Virus record (IMG/VR): IMGVR_UViG_3300025889_000126
Coordinates: 1-60,181 of that record
Origin: a virus
Length of the DNA: 60,181 nt
Reading direction: 5' to 3' (one strand)
In this document: piece by piece, positions 1-6,545 of the stretch
Position numbering within the stretch: position 1 is the stretch's first letter
Layout: every line of letters starts with the position of its first letter
Position numbers and translations under genes: made by a program
Notes under the pieces: model-generated
Database searches by the model: none
What the model was told of the DNA's origin: nothing
Seen by the model: the letters and a program-made list of their open reading frames with translations, nothing else

Positions 1-334
1 CACAGCCTGTATTCTGACCACCTGCCATTGGGCTTGATTGGTAAATAACATAGGTATTAGCAGCTAAAAATATGTCAGCATTAAGCTTTACTCTATCTGT
101 TGCACCTGTAACTGCTGCTTCTGTAACCGTAGCAGCTAATCCTGTTTGTGTATTATAAACAATATCGCCAGGATAAACATTTAATGCTTGAAAATCCTTA
201 GTCGCATCAACTAGATAGTTTGCGACAACAGCACCTGAAGTACCACTTGTGTTTACTGCCGGATATGGTATGTCAGCATCATCTGATTTTACAATTGCTA
301 ATGCTCTACTTGGTTGTATTCTTACGTTTGCCAT
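1..334 (-). CDS. Virion protein, spike-base-like (N-terminal part; gene crosses the contig ends)
   Basis: The start codon is at 334-332 (MANVRIQPSR). The frame runs off the left end and continues at the right end down to the stop at 59887. Joined through the 126-base overlap, the gene is 498 nt and encodes 165 residues. The N-terminal part is rich in small residues and beta-prone. The C-terminal part (on the other end) has the pattern LYVGVAGD...TFKN..GFMPIQV...ILALW, which resembles the short phage proteins annotated as spike base protein (RCAP_Rcc01079 type). That assignment is from memory of the motif. Its ATG overlaps the stop of the upstream gene at 334-336, so the two are probably translationally coupled. 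Confidence 0.7.
   Translation of the reverse strand, partial: MANVRIQPSRALAIVKSDDADIPYPAVNTSGTSGAVVANYLVDATKDFQALNVYPGDIVYNTQTGLAATVTEAAVTGATDRVKLNADIFLAANTYVIYQSSPMAGGQNTGC
6..131. repeat. Terminal direct repeat, left copy
   Basis: These 126 bases are identical to 60056-60181 (offset 60,050). Bases 1-5 do not match the sequence preceding the right copy. A minus-strand reading frame crosses the join without a stop or frame change, so the repeat is most simply the overlap left when a circular or circularly permuted molecule was assembled. The unit length would be 60,050 bp. A real short terminal repeat of the virion DNA is not excluded. Confidence 0.9.
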
Positions 335-507
335 TATTTGTTATTATTATATGGAAATAATCTATTTAATGAGTCTCTTCTTTTATCGCATCCACAGTCT
401 TGCCCTGTAGCTTTTGATACTGTCTCAACAATTTTTTTAATTCCTGTGGCTTTGGTGATTTTCTCGATGGTATCTCCTATGCCTCTACTTTTTGTCATTA
501 TGCTCAT
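334..507 (-). CDS. Small conserved phage protein with CGC motif (57 aa)
   Basis: A 57-residue frame begins with MSIMTKSRGIGDTIEKITKA and contains DCGCDKRRDSLN followed by an FPY tail. Similar small proteins with a G-DTI-KITKATGI start and a CGCD-R-LN-FPY end occur in many Bacteroidota phages, usually near virion genes. No function is known to me. The two close cysteines could bind metal, but nothing else supports that. ATG codons at 507 and 498 are both possible starts. The stop overlaps the start of the next gene, so it belongs to the same minus-strand operon. Confidence 0.7.
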   Translation of the reverse strand: MSIMTKSRGIGDTIEKITKATGIKKIVETVSKATGQDCGCDKRRDSLNRLFPYNNNK

Positions 508-509
508 AG

Positions 510-845
510 TTATACTTTTTTTACTCTGTTCCCCATACCAACAATTGATTTCTCTCTTTTCTTACTCTCTAGCTTTGCAGGACTAATCTCGCTCTTTGTC
601 TTTGGAGTCTGTGCAGATACTCTCTTTGTCGGTCTGCAATACTCATTTTTCCCTCCTGCCCCACAAGGCTTATTTGTTTTTGTATCAACCCATTTCTCTT
701 TCTCCCATCTTTTTAGGCTTGTACCCTTCTCGGACTTCACGACATTCCCTGACTCCTTGCGACACTTGGCTATAGCCTGTGATGCTCTTGCCGATGGGAA
801 CACATCGTACTGTGCTTTTACTTTTTTATAGCAACTATCCTTCAT
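510..845 (-). CDS. Basic Cys-containing protein, DUF5872-like (111 aa)
   Basis: The residue order CYKKVKAQYDVFPSARAS...AKCRKE, then RWEKEKWVDTKTNKPCG, then YCRPTKRVS-TPKT, matches a family of small basic proteins I know as DUF5872, found in phages and in large algal viruses. It is very rich in Lys and Arg, so nucleic-acid binding or packaging with DNA is plausible but not shown. Its start touches the stop of the next upstream gene at 845. It is one of seven short basic or charged proteins in a row on this strand. Confidence 0.7.
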   Translation of the reverse strand: MKDSCYKKVKAQYDVFPSARASQAIAKCRKESGNVVKSEKGTSLKRWEKEKWVDTKTNKPCGAGGKNEYCRPTKRVSAQTPKTKSEISPAKLESKKREKSIVGMGNRVKKV

Positions 846-1135
846 TAGTACTTTCCTTGTCTGCCTTTAGGGTTACTTGTTGTATGTTTGCCTGGCCCCC
901 CCCACAAATGCTTGCAAGCCCAGTATCTTGGTGTTAGCTTGTCGTCTGCTGAGTCGCATTTATGCCTTGCTTTAAAGCTTTTTCTAGCTGCCGCTGAGTA
1001 GTTGTTACCATAACCCTTGGCACCAAAATGCAAAAGTTTCTCTTGCCCACCAGAGCAAGCCTTAACCATCATCTTTTTTCCTGGTCGGTCAGATGATCTA
1101 GGGCTATTGCATTTCATTGTCGCTTTATTTGCCAT
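845..1135 (-). CDS. Basic conserved phage protein, KARHKC/RYWACKHLW motif (96 aa)
   Basis: The protein ends with SFKARHKCDSADDKLTPRYW followed by ACKHLWG, a signature I recognise from short proteins of environmental phages and large DNA viruses. It is usually next to the DUF5872-like gene, as here. Four cysteines, with CN, AC, KC and AC spacing, may bind zinc. It is strongly basic. The start lies inside the 3' end of the upstream gene (overlap 1125-1135). Function unknown; virion or DNA-associated role inferred from charge and position only. Confidence 0.7.
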   Translation of the reverse strand: MANKATMKCNSPRSSDRPGKKMMVKACSGGQEKLLHFGAKGYGNNYSAAARKSFKARHKCDSADDKLTPRYWACKHLWGGPGKHTTSNPKGRQGKY

Positions 1136-1292
1136 ATTTGCTTCTATAGTCTCTTGATTGTAGTCCTACTTTGTGAGGATGTACCTCTTCTTGCTTGGTC
1201 TCTTCTACCTTTTCCTCTTGTACCTCTTCAGATACCACAGGTTGCTCAATTACCTCTTCCTCTATGACCTCTTTTTTCTTTGACTTAGCCAT
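1125..1292 (-). CDS. Acidic/Lys-rich low-complexity small protein (55 aa)
   Basis: The frame MAKSKKKEVIEEEVIEQPVV is mostly Glu, Val and Lys and ends in RDYRSKYGK. It fills the gap between two conserved genes, overlaps the next gene by 11 nt and starts 5 nt after the upstream stop, all of which support it being a real gene. The Lys head, acidic middle and basic tail suggest a disordered linker or charge-neutralising protein. I do not recognise a family. Confidence 0.55.
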   Translation of the reverse strand: MAKSKKKEVIEEEVIEQPVVSEEVQEEKVEETKQEEVHPHKVGLQSRDYRSKYGK

Positions 1293-1296
1293 GATT

Positions 1297-1566
1297 TTAC
1301 TTTTTTAAGGTTGCTCTATTTGTAAATGGATTGTATTTGTAGTCTGACTTTGGTTTTCCTGACGCTTTTGCTGCTCTATCTATCGCTCTTTCGCTTGCAG
1401 TCATCTCATTTCGCTGTATCCCTTTTGCTGTGAGTGTCTTACCGTCAGGTTTCATGTCACCACGCTTAATTAAGATTGCTTTTGCTCGGTCTATGGAACC
1501 AACCTGCGCTGCAAGCCGGTACACAAGTTGGTTTTTGCCCATAAACTTTTGAGTCTCTAGTTTCAT
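1297..1566 (-). CDS. Conserved phage protein with RAAKASGKPKSDYKYNP motif (89 aa)
   Basis: The C-terminal half, MTASERAIDRAAKASGKPKS then DYKYNPFTNRATLKK, is a pattern common to short proteins of marine and freshwater phages that share the ERA-DRA-K-SG--SDY-YNP--NRATLK core. The N-terminal half is basic and helical. No biochemical role is known to me. It lies between two other small basic genes and is spaced by only a few bases from each, in one operon. Confidence 0.65.
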   Translation of the reverse strand: MKLETQKFMGKNQLVYRLAAQVGSIDRAKAILIKRGDMKPDGKTLTAKGIQRNEMTASERAIDRAAKASGKPKSDYKYNPFTNRATLKK

Positions 1567-1567
1567 A

Positions 1568-1738
1568 CTAGTAGCCTTTCTTCGCAGGCATTGCTTTTTT
1601 AGAACCTCCTTTTGTCATCTTGTTGGTAGCTGCTGTTTTGCCAGCCTTTTTAGCCATTGGAGCCATCTTGTCACCACCAGCAGCCATCTGCATACGAGAA
1701 GACATTGGAAGATTTGGAGTTGATGTTGTCTTTTTCAT
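1568..1738 (-). CDS. Lys/Met/Ala-rich small basic protein (56 aa)
   Basis: The frame begins MKKTTSTPNLPMSSRMQM and ends KKAMPAKKGY. About a quarter of residues are Lys or Arg, with many Met, Ala and Gly, as in small histone-like or disordered DNA-condensing proteins. The stop at 1568-1570 is one base from the start of the next gene at 1566. Its function is inferred from composition only. Confidence 0.6.
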   Translation of the reverse strand: MKKTTSTPNLPMSSRMQMAAGGDKMAPMAKKAGKTAATNKMTKGGSKKAMPAKKGY

Positions 1739-1750
1739 GAAAAATCGGTT

Positions 1751-1978
1751 TTATCTATTTTTAAATTGATTACCCAATGTTGCTAATCCTGATATTTTTG
1801 GAATAGATGCTTGATTACTTCTCTTTCTTCCCATCATAGCCTTTATTCTAGCATTTTCATTCTGCATATCAGTAATCATTTTTACCTGTTTATTGCTAAA
1901 TGTAATATCATTCAGCTTTTTAGCTAAGTCTATGCTCCCAGAAACAGGTTCTTTCTTGGTTTTTTTATCGTCTGGCAT
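1751..1978 (-). CDS. Small charged protein, first gene of the basic-protein operon (75 aa)
   Basis: It begins MPDDKKTKKEP and ends LATLGNQFKNR, with a predicted helical centre (KKLNDITFSNKQVKMITDMQ). No family is recognised. It is the first gene downstream of the divergent palindromic promoter region at 2001-2031. It probably opens the leftward operon that continues through the small basic proteins and across the contig join into the tail-spike genes. Confidence 0.6.
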   Translation of the reverse strand: MPDDKKTKKEPVSGSIDLAKKLNDITFSNKQVKMITDMQNENARIKAMMGRKRSNQASIPKISGLATLGNQFKNR

Positions 1979-2000
1979 ATGAATATTTTTTTATTTCGGT

Positions 2001-2031
2001 CAAATATAATAAGTTTTCTTCATTATATTTG
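2001..2031. promoter_or_regulatory. Divergent promoter with perfect 10-bp inverted repeat
   Basis: The arms CAAATATAAT (2001-2010) and ATTATATTTG (2022-2031) are perfect reverse complements separated by 11 bases. Each arm supplies a TATATTTG sequence on one strand, matching the Bacteroidota -7 element TAnnTTTG. One arm faces the winged-helix gene at 2059 and the other faces the minus-strand gene at 1978. I see no TTTG at the -33 spacing on either side, so an activator or repressor may be needed. The neighbouring regulator is an obvious candidate to bind here. Confidence 0.6.
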
Positions 2032-2058
2032 TATAAAATTCAATAAAATTTAATAAAA

Positions 2059-2505
2059 ATGGCTACACCACCCAGAGATTATCTGAAATATTACAAGGTA
2101 ATACGTCAGTACTTTAAGGCAAAACATAAAATATCACAGGCAGAATTGGATGTTTTGATATTTATGTATTCCGAAGGATACTTTACCAGAGAAAGATTCG
2201 ATGAATTTGATCGAATATTAACTTGGAATAAGGAAAGGTTTCAAAAATTGCTTGATGATGGATGGTTTGAAATCTTTCGAAAGAAAGGGCGAGGAACGGC
2301 AGTTATATACAAAATGAGTGACAAAGGGAGGCTTCTCATTGCTGACTTATACAGAAAGCTAAATGGAGAAGACATCCCTGTGCAGAAATGCAATAACCCT
2401 ATTTTTCTAAAAAGAAAAGCTAAGTATAGCGAGAAGGTTTACAAAGATATGATTATTGAAATGAATAACTTTAACAAACAACAACGACGTCGGTCTCCCG
2501 AATAA
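2059..2505 (+). CDS. Winged-helix (MarR-like) DNA-binding protein
   Basis: This is the only plus-strand gene in a long minus-strand region. Residues 20-95 have the helix-helix-helix-wing pattern of MarR-type regulators: KISQAELDVLIFMYSEGYFT, then a recognition-helix-like WNKERFQKLLDDGWFEIFRK, then a beta wing (TAVIYKMSDKGR). The C-terminal 40 residues are basic. It is 148 aa, a normal length for the fold. It overlaps the convergent GroES gene by 35 nt at its 3' end. Its promoter is within a palindrome shared with the minus-strand operon, so it may control itself and the late small-protein genes. Family-level call only. Confidence 0.65.
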   Translation: MATPPRDYLKYYKVIRQYFKAKHKISQAELDVLIFMYSEGYFTRERFDEFDRILTWNKERFQKLLDDGWFEIFRKKGRGTAVIYKMSDKGRLLIADLYRKLNGEDIPVQKCNNPIFLKRKAKYSEKVYKDMIIEMNNFNKQQRRRSPE

Positions 2506-2728
2506 TTGTATGTTGCTCATTATTGATGATCATTGTGAATGAGAAGCCTTTGTCGTAGTAAACAACGTCCCCCTCTTTTATCACAGATACATCGGTACCA
2601 GGTTTTACTACCTTTCCCTTTTTATATCTGAACTGGCTAGCATCGTCACCTGAAAGGATGATGCCTGAATCTGTTTTAATCTCTTCGTCAATTGACGATA
2701 CGACTATGTATTTTCCTATTGGTTGCAT
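2471..2728 (-). CDS. groES: Co-chaperonin GroES (Cpn10)
   Basis: The 85 residues follow the Cpn10 pattern throughout. There is an N-terminal strand (GKYIVVSSIDEEIKT) and a mobile-loop-like segment DSGIILSG around residues 21-28. Then come the GKVVKPG turn, the EGDVVYYDKG strand pair and the C-terminal INNEQHTIIRETDVVVV. GroES caps GroEL during ATP-driven folding in the cytoplasm. A GroEL gene lies 1.9 kb upstream in the same orientation, with lysis and enzyme genes between. It starts 10 nt after the end of the endolysin gene. The protein is shorter than bacterial GroES (about 95 aa), mainly in the loops. The gene end overlaps the convergent regulator gene. Confidence 0.85.
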   Translation of the reverse strand: MQPIGKYIVVSSIDEEIKTDSGIILSGDDASQFRYKKGKVVKPGTDVSVIKEGDVVYYDKGFSFTMIINNEQHTIIRETDVVVVC

Positions 2729-2738
2729 TAGATTAAAT

Positions 2739-3287
2739 TTATGGTAAAAGAAAAAACGTTACTTCTCCGACTTTTTTGTAGAACTTCAGAGTCCTAAACC
2801 ATCTCCTATTCTTCTCGGAGATGATGCTCATATTGCAGAAGGCATAGATTCTTGGATCACTTTCTCTGAGACCATTCTCTACTAAGTCCCTCGCAATTGC
2901 TTTGTGTATACTAGTTGGCTCAGCTTTCCACCAGACATAGCTATCTAGATTCACACCGCTGTATGCTCTTGGGTATGTTATTGCTTTTATGACACTAGCT
3001 TTCATCATCTCTGCTCTGACCATTGCAGATATAGCCATGTATCTTAGACCCTCTACGTCAGTTGAGTCAGGTGTCTCTGACATTAGCATCTTCGCCATCC
3101 AGTCTACCTCGGTCCACTCAGCCTTTGGCTTTTTATTGATAGAGTAGTCTAATACCACCTCCTCTTCTTCTTCCTCAACAACCTCTTGTACCGGCTCCTC
3201 CCGATATTGTATCTCTTTCTTTTTTTGTATTGGATTAGAAAGGGAAAATGCCGCAATAGACAAGAATAAAAAAATTGCATATTTCAT
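2739..3287 (-). CDS. Secreted cell-wall hydrolase, SleB/Hydrolase_2 type endolysin
   Basis: Residues 1-18 form a signal peptide (MKYAIFLFLSIAAFSLSNP). A charged linker with a run of Glu follows (about residues 28-45). From residue 58 the sequence follows the SleB (Hydrolase_2) fold: WMAKMLMSE with the expected catalytic Glu71, EGLRYMAISAMVRAEMM, ITYPRAYSGVN, then IAR.LVENGL..SDPRIYAF and a final W-F.....KVG.VTFF. SleB-type enzymes cleave peptidoglycan glycan strands. Export by the host Sec pathway would let it act without a large holin hole. It follows a strong terminator (3310-3336) and precedes GroES, so it may have its own promoter. Confidence 0.8.
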   Translation of the reverse strand: MKYAIFLFLSIAAFSLSNPIQKKKEIQYREEPVQEVVEEEEEEVVLDYSINKKPKAEWTEVDWMAKMLMSETPDSTDVEGLRYMAISAMVRAEMMKASVIKAITYPRAYSGVNLDSYVWWKAEPTSIHKAIARDLVENGLRESDPRIYAFCNMSIISEKNRRWFRTLKFYKKVGEVTFFLLP

Positions 3288-3309
3288 ATTAGATTAAATT
3301 TAATTAGAC

Positions 3310-3336
3310 AAAAAGGGGCTGAGTCTCCTCAACCCC
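3310..3336 (-). terminator. Rho-independent terminator, minus strand
   Basis: Read leftward, a 9-bp stem (GGGGTTGAG / CTCAGCCCC, one G-U pair) with loop GAGA is followed by five T. It lies 21 bases beyond the stop of the synthetase-like gene and upstream of the endolysin gene, closing the GroEL-MazG-synthetase unit. Confidence 0.85.
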
Positions 3337-3357
3337 AATAACACTTAAAAAACCAAA

Positions 3358-4248
3358 TCAAATCAATTTATTTATCTCCATAGCTCTAATAAGGCGAGTA
3401 ATACCAATACCCCCACCTACTCTTGGGATAAATTTATTTTGCAAGAACTCCTCAAGCTCATCTATCACTCTACTGTAACTGAATAGGTCAAATAGCTTCT
3501 CAGCATATTTGCCATCCTCAATAGAGTAGAACGTCTCCTTCATCTTTTTCGCATCGCAGCTGCGCTCTGCCGATCCTATTGTCTCCTGACCGCAGAGGAT
3601 TACGTCAATCTTTTTAGCAAGACCTGTGTCCTCATTTCTAGCCATATTCCAGAATGGATTGGTACGCTCTGGGAAGTTCATTAACAATACCGCATCAGAA
3701 TGGTTTCTATATAAAGCATTCTCTATGTCATTGTCAATGATACTAACGCCATACTCATTGCATACGTCCTCATACTGCATCTCTTTAAGATCATTAAAGC
3801 CTAAGAATTTTACAAGCTTTTTCTCCATGTCTATAAGCTCGTCCATACCTCCATGAAACTCAAACTCAAACATTGGGAAGATCATGCAGTGGCGACCCTC
3901 GATTGGATACTCCTCATTGCGATAGCTCGTTGACAAGCAGTAGAACCCCTTCTCCTCTGGCTGAGTCAATAGCTCATGCTCTAACCACATCTGCCCAGTC
4001 TGCGGTAGAGGATAGATATTGTGGTTGTAGGTAAAACTAGCAATGCTATGCGGATTCTCGCAGGCTGCCAATATGCTAAGCCTATTTTGAGTGTGTACCT
4101 CAAGCATATCAAATTCATCAAAGAACTGTCTTAATTTTTTTACTACAGCAGTAAATTTTTTTGCGTCAATGTGTGGGTAAAACGATGAATGCAAAGAATG
4201 TTTCATTTTTGAAATTTGTTTTAAATATGAACTAATATTTCTTCCCAT
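3358..4248 (-). CDS. Class II aminoacyl-tRNA synthetase-like enzyme, Asp/Asn type catalytic core only
   Basis: The 296-residue protein aligns by eye with the catalytic core of AspRS/AsnRS. It has LRQFFDEFDMLEVHT (residues 39-53) and LPQTGQMWLEHELL (81-94). Motif 2 is YRNEE...RHCMIFPMFEFEFHG (109-133). FPERTNPF and a GQETIGSAER segment (220-229) follow, then motif 3, GGGIGITRL, with Arg285. The N-terminal OB-fold that reads the anticodon is absent, so it is probably not an ordinary tRNA synthetase. Related free-standing cores are asparagine synthetase A, archaeal asparagine synthetase-like proteins and EpmA (PoxA). It would activate an amino acid as adenylate, but the acceptor is unknown. It overlaps the MazG-like gene by 17 nt. 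Met15 (4206), preceded by an A-rich leader, is an alternative start. Confidence 0.75.
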   Translation of the reverse strand: MGRNISSYLKQISKMKHSLHSSFYPHIDAKKFTAVVKKLRQFFDEFDMLEVHTQNRLSILAACENPHSIASFTYNHNIYPLPQTGQMWLEHELLTQPEEKGFYCLSTSYRNEEYPIEGRHCMIFPMFEFEFHGGMDELIDMEKKLVKFLGFNDLKEMQYEDVCNEYGVSIIDNDIENALYRNHSDAVLLMNFPERTNPFWNMARNEDTGLAKKIDVILCGQETIGSAERSCDAKKMKETFYSIEDGKYAEKLFDLFSYSRVIDELEEFLQNKFIPRVGGGIGITRLIRAMEINKLI

Positions 4249-4591
4249 GCTTATATGGCCTTGATGAATTGTACATAAGTTTTGATGTCACATGGAAGTC
4301 TATGTCAATCCTAAAGCCACCACACATATCAAGCAGTCGGATGACAGCGTCAGCTATCTCATCCTCAAAACTGTCCTTGACATGATGCTTAAATGCCTGT
4401 ACAGTGTCGTCAGACTCAATATAAGCAACTTTGTCACTATGGGTGCATAGTTTACCTGCCCGATGCGCCTCAAGTGCCTCAGACAGCTCTGTAACGACAA
4501 GCATGAGCGTCTCGCCAACATTGCGCTCATTGTCCCAGAATCCTCTGGCTTTATTCCCCTCAAAAATATTTTTAGCTAATGTATTAAGCAT
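4232..4591 (-). CDS. MazG-like nucleotide pyrophosphohydrolase
   Basis: The protein has the all-alpha NTP pyrophosphatase signature: ELSEALEAHR around residues 35-44 and FEDEIADAVIRLLDMCG around 75-91, giving the paired E-x-x-E and E-x-x-D metal ligands. MazG-type enzymes hydrolyse (d)NTPs or alarmones to monophosphate and pyrophosphate. In phages they are thought to clean up nucleotides or delay the host starvation response. The gene starts 5 nt after GroEL and overlaps the synthetase-like gene, so the three are probably co-translated. At 119 aa it is of normal length for the single-domain form. Confidence 0.85.
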   Translation of the reverse strand: MLNTLAKNIFEGNKARGFWDNERNVGETLMLVVTELSEALEAHRAGKLCTHSDKVAYIESDDTVQAFKHHVKDSFEDEIADAVIRLLDMCGGFRIDIDFHVTSKLMYNSSRPYKHGKKY

Positions 4592-4596
4592 TGGTC

Positions 4597-6240
4597 TTAT
4601 TGTTTAGCGTTAGAGATCTCAAAGCTCCTACCCATTGTGATGATGGCATTGGTGCTAAGAATTGTTGATGCCACGCTTACTGCATTTTGCAGAGCGCTCC
4701 TTGTGACCTTGAGTGGGTCAACGATACCCATCTTGATTAGGTCCCCGAACTCACCGGTCTTGACATTATACCCATGCCCATCAGGCACCTTGTCGTATCC
4801 CTCAGGAGTAAAGAACTCATACACCTCCTCAAAGTTAAGCCCAACATTTTTTAGTATCTGTTTGATTGGAGCCTCAAGTGCTGCGTCCATGATATGCCAC
4901 GCTACGTTCAGCTCATGGTTGTCATACTCACCCAATAGCTTACTATGGTCAATCTCAAAGAGCGCTTTGCCGGCACCTGGAAGGATACCCTCCTCTAATG
5001 CAGACCTTACTGCGCATACTGCATCGTCAACTCGATCATACAGCTCCTTTTGCTCCAGGTCAGTATTACCCCCGACATATATCACACCGATACCACCAGT
5101 AAGCGAAGCGATGCGCTCAAGTATGAAGTCCTTGTCAGCCTTGCGCTTTGCAATAGCATGAGCTGCCCATAGCTGCTTGACCCTCTCGTCAACCTGCTCA
5201 GGTTTAGCTCTCGCATCAGACTTGAGGAGAATGGTCTTGTCAGATGAGACAATAACTTTTGCCGCATGGCCCAAGTCAGCGTAGTTGATGAGCGACAAGT
5301 CGTCACCTGTTTTCTCGCTGAAGTAGTTAGCCCCAACACTTATTGCGATGTCCTGCATCAGCTCGTGCTGTTTATACCCAAAGTTAGGCGGAGCAATAGC
5401 GCAGACCTTTACGTTCCCTTTGACAACATTTGCCGCAAGGGTATTAACCACATTGGTACTGCATGGTGAGATAATGAGCAGCTTTTTGCCCTCAGTAATG
5501 ATTGGCTTTAGTATGTTCTCAATCTGCAAGATATTACTTATCTCAATGTCGCACACCAATACCATCACGTCCTCAAATACACACTCGTCCTTTTTTTGGT
5601 CGTTGATGAACATATTTGACAGATAACCCCTGTCAATCTTTAGACCCTTAGTGGTCTCCGCATACGTCTCATGGGTCTGACTCTTCTCCACCGTAACAAT
5701 ACCATCTCTTCCGATGTCCTTATACACCTCAGCGATTATTCGCCCTATCTCCTTGTCATTGTTAGCTGATATTGTTGCCACGTCAACAATCATCTTATTC
5801 GTCACTTTCTTGGCCTTTGCTGACAACTGACTGACCACCTCATTACACATACTATGCAAATGTCTTAGCACCGCAGTGCGGTTAATGTCAGGCGTAAGTC
5901 TCTTAGTCCCCTCAATGACCATCGCTTCCGTTAGGATTATTGAGGTGGTCGTCCCATCCCCTGCACTGGTAGCGGTACGCTCAGCTGCCTCCTTCATCAT
6001 CCTAACCGCAAGGTTCTCCACAGGATCAAATAGGTCAACAGCCTTGGCAACTGTAACCCCATCCTTCGTAACCGTAATTCCATGTGTGTGATGCGGTGAC
6101 TCAATTAACACCGTATTTCCCCCTGGGCCAAGGGTACTCTTTACTGCATCCGCAATCTTAGTGATGCCATCAATCAACTTGTTGCGCCCCTTCTCTCCAA
6201 AGACCAAGTCCTTGGGTGAATAGCCTGTACTGTCAAACAT
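4597..6240 (-). CDS. groEL: Chaperonin GroEL (Cpn60)
   Basis: The protein is a full-length 547-residue GroEL, as long as bacterial ones. ATP-site motifs are intact: TLGPGGNTV (36-44), TKDGVTV and GDGTTT (94-99). The equatorial C-terminal half contains EEGILPGAGKAL, the counterpart of the bacterial EEG-VAGGG-AL, with DDAVCAV before it. The apical segment carries DRGYLSNMF. The usual Gly-Gly-Met tail is missing; it ends FEISNAKQ. It should form the ring that folds phage proteins such as the capsid, working with the GroES encoded at 2471-2728. It is second in an operon after a small membrane protein and is followed directly by MazG. Confidence 0.95.
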   Translation of the reverse strand: MFDSTGYSPKDLVFGEKGRNKLIDGITKIADAVKSTLGPGGNTVLIESPHHTHGITVTKDGVTVAKAVDLFDPVENLAVRMMKEAAERTATSAGDGTTTSIILTEAMVIEGTKRLTPDINRTAVLRHLHSMCNEVVSQLSAKAKKVTNKMIVDVATISANNDKEIGRIIAEVYKDIGRDGIVTVEKSQTHETYAETTKGLKIDRGYLSNMFINDQKKDECVFEDVMVLVCDIEISNILQIENILKPIITEGKKLLIISPCSTNVVNTLAANVVKGNVKVCAIAPPNFGYKQHELMQDIAISVGANYFSEKTGDDLSLINYADLGHAAKVIVSSDKTILLKSDARAKPEQVDERVKQLWAAHAIAKRKADKDFILERIASLTGGIGVIYVGGNTDLEQKELYDRVDDAVCAVRSALEEGILPGAGKALFEIDHSKLLGEYDNHELNVAWHIMDAALEAPIKQILKNVGLNFEEVYEFFTPEGYDKVPDGHGYNVKTGEFGDLIKMGIVDPLKVTRSALQNAVSVASTILSTNAIITMGRSFEISNAKQ

Positions 6241-6258
6241 AATAGATTTGATTTAATT

Positions 6259-6510
6259 TTATAAAATGTTAATCAGATATACCAATAGCGCACCTAACGC
6301 ATACCCCACTCCAGAGACTAATGCCAATTTAATCCTGTCAGACCAACCCTTTGCCTCAATCTGATAAGCAATAAATGGCAACCCAAGAAAGGGACCAACG
6401 AATGCCCAAAAGATCATCGCAACACTTCTGTCAGCTACAGTCGCTATGTACATAGTCGAAGCCACCTCAATGGTGAATGCCGCAAGCGCAACTATTAAAT
6501 ATTTCTTCAT
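6259..6510 (-). CDS. Small membrane protein, about three transmembrane segments (83 aa)
   Basis: Hydrophobic segments lie at about residues 4-22, 30-48 and 62-83, separated by short charged loops (ADRS, EAKGWSDRIK). I do not recognise a named family, although short phage membrane proteins of this pattern are common. It is the first gene behind a strong promoter (6515-6545) and precedes GroEL by 18 nt. The -10-like element ends only four bases before the ATG, so its mRNA may be leaderless. A role in lysis or membrane change is possible but unproven. Confidence 0.7.
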   Translation of the reverse strand: MKKYLIVALAAFTIEVASTMYIATVADRSVAMIFWAFVGPFLGLPFIAYQIEAKGWSDRIKLALVSGVGYALGALLVYLINIL

Positions 6511-6514
6511 GCCA

Positions 6515-6545
6515 CAAAGATAATACTACTTTTGAAATAACCAAA
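6515..6545 (-). promoter_or_regulatory. Bacteroidota-type promoter for the GroEL operon
   Basis: Read leftward, TTTG (6545-6542) is followed after exactly 19 bases by TATCTTTG (6522-6515), matching the TTTG-N19-TAnnTTTG consensus of the Bacteroidota primary sigma factor. The ATG of the first gene is at 6510, so the predicted transcription start falls at or beside the start codon. Confidence 0.8.

Noticed and set aside
4637-5161. Plus-strand frame of 174 codons opposite GroEL
   Set aside because: It is antisense to a well-conserved gene and its translation has no family pattern; an artefact of the GroEL codon usage.
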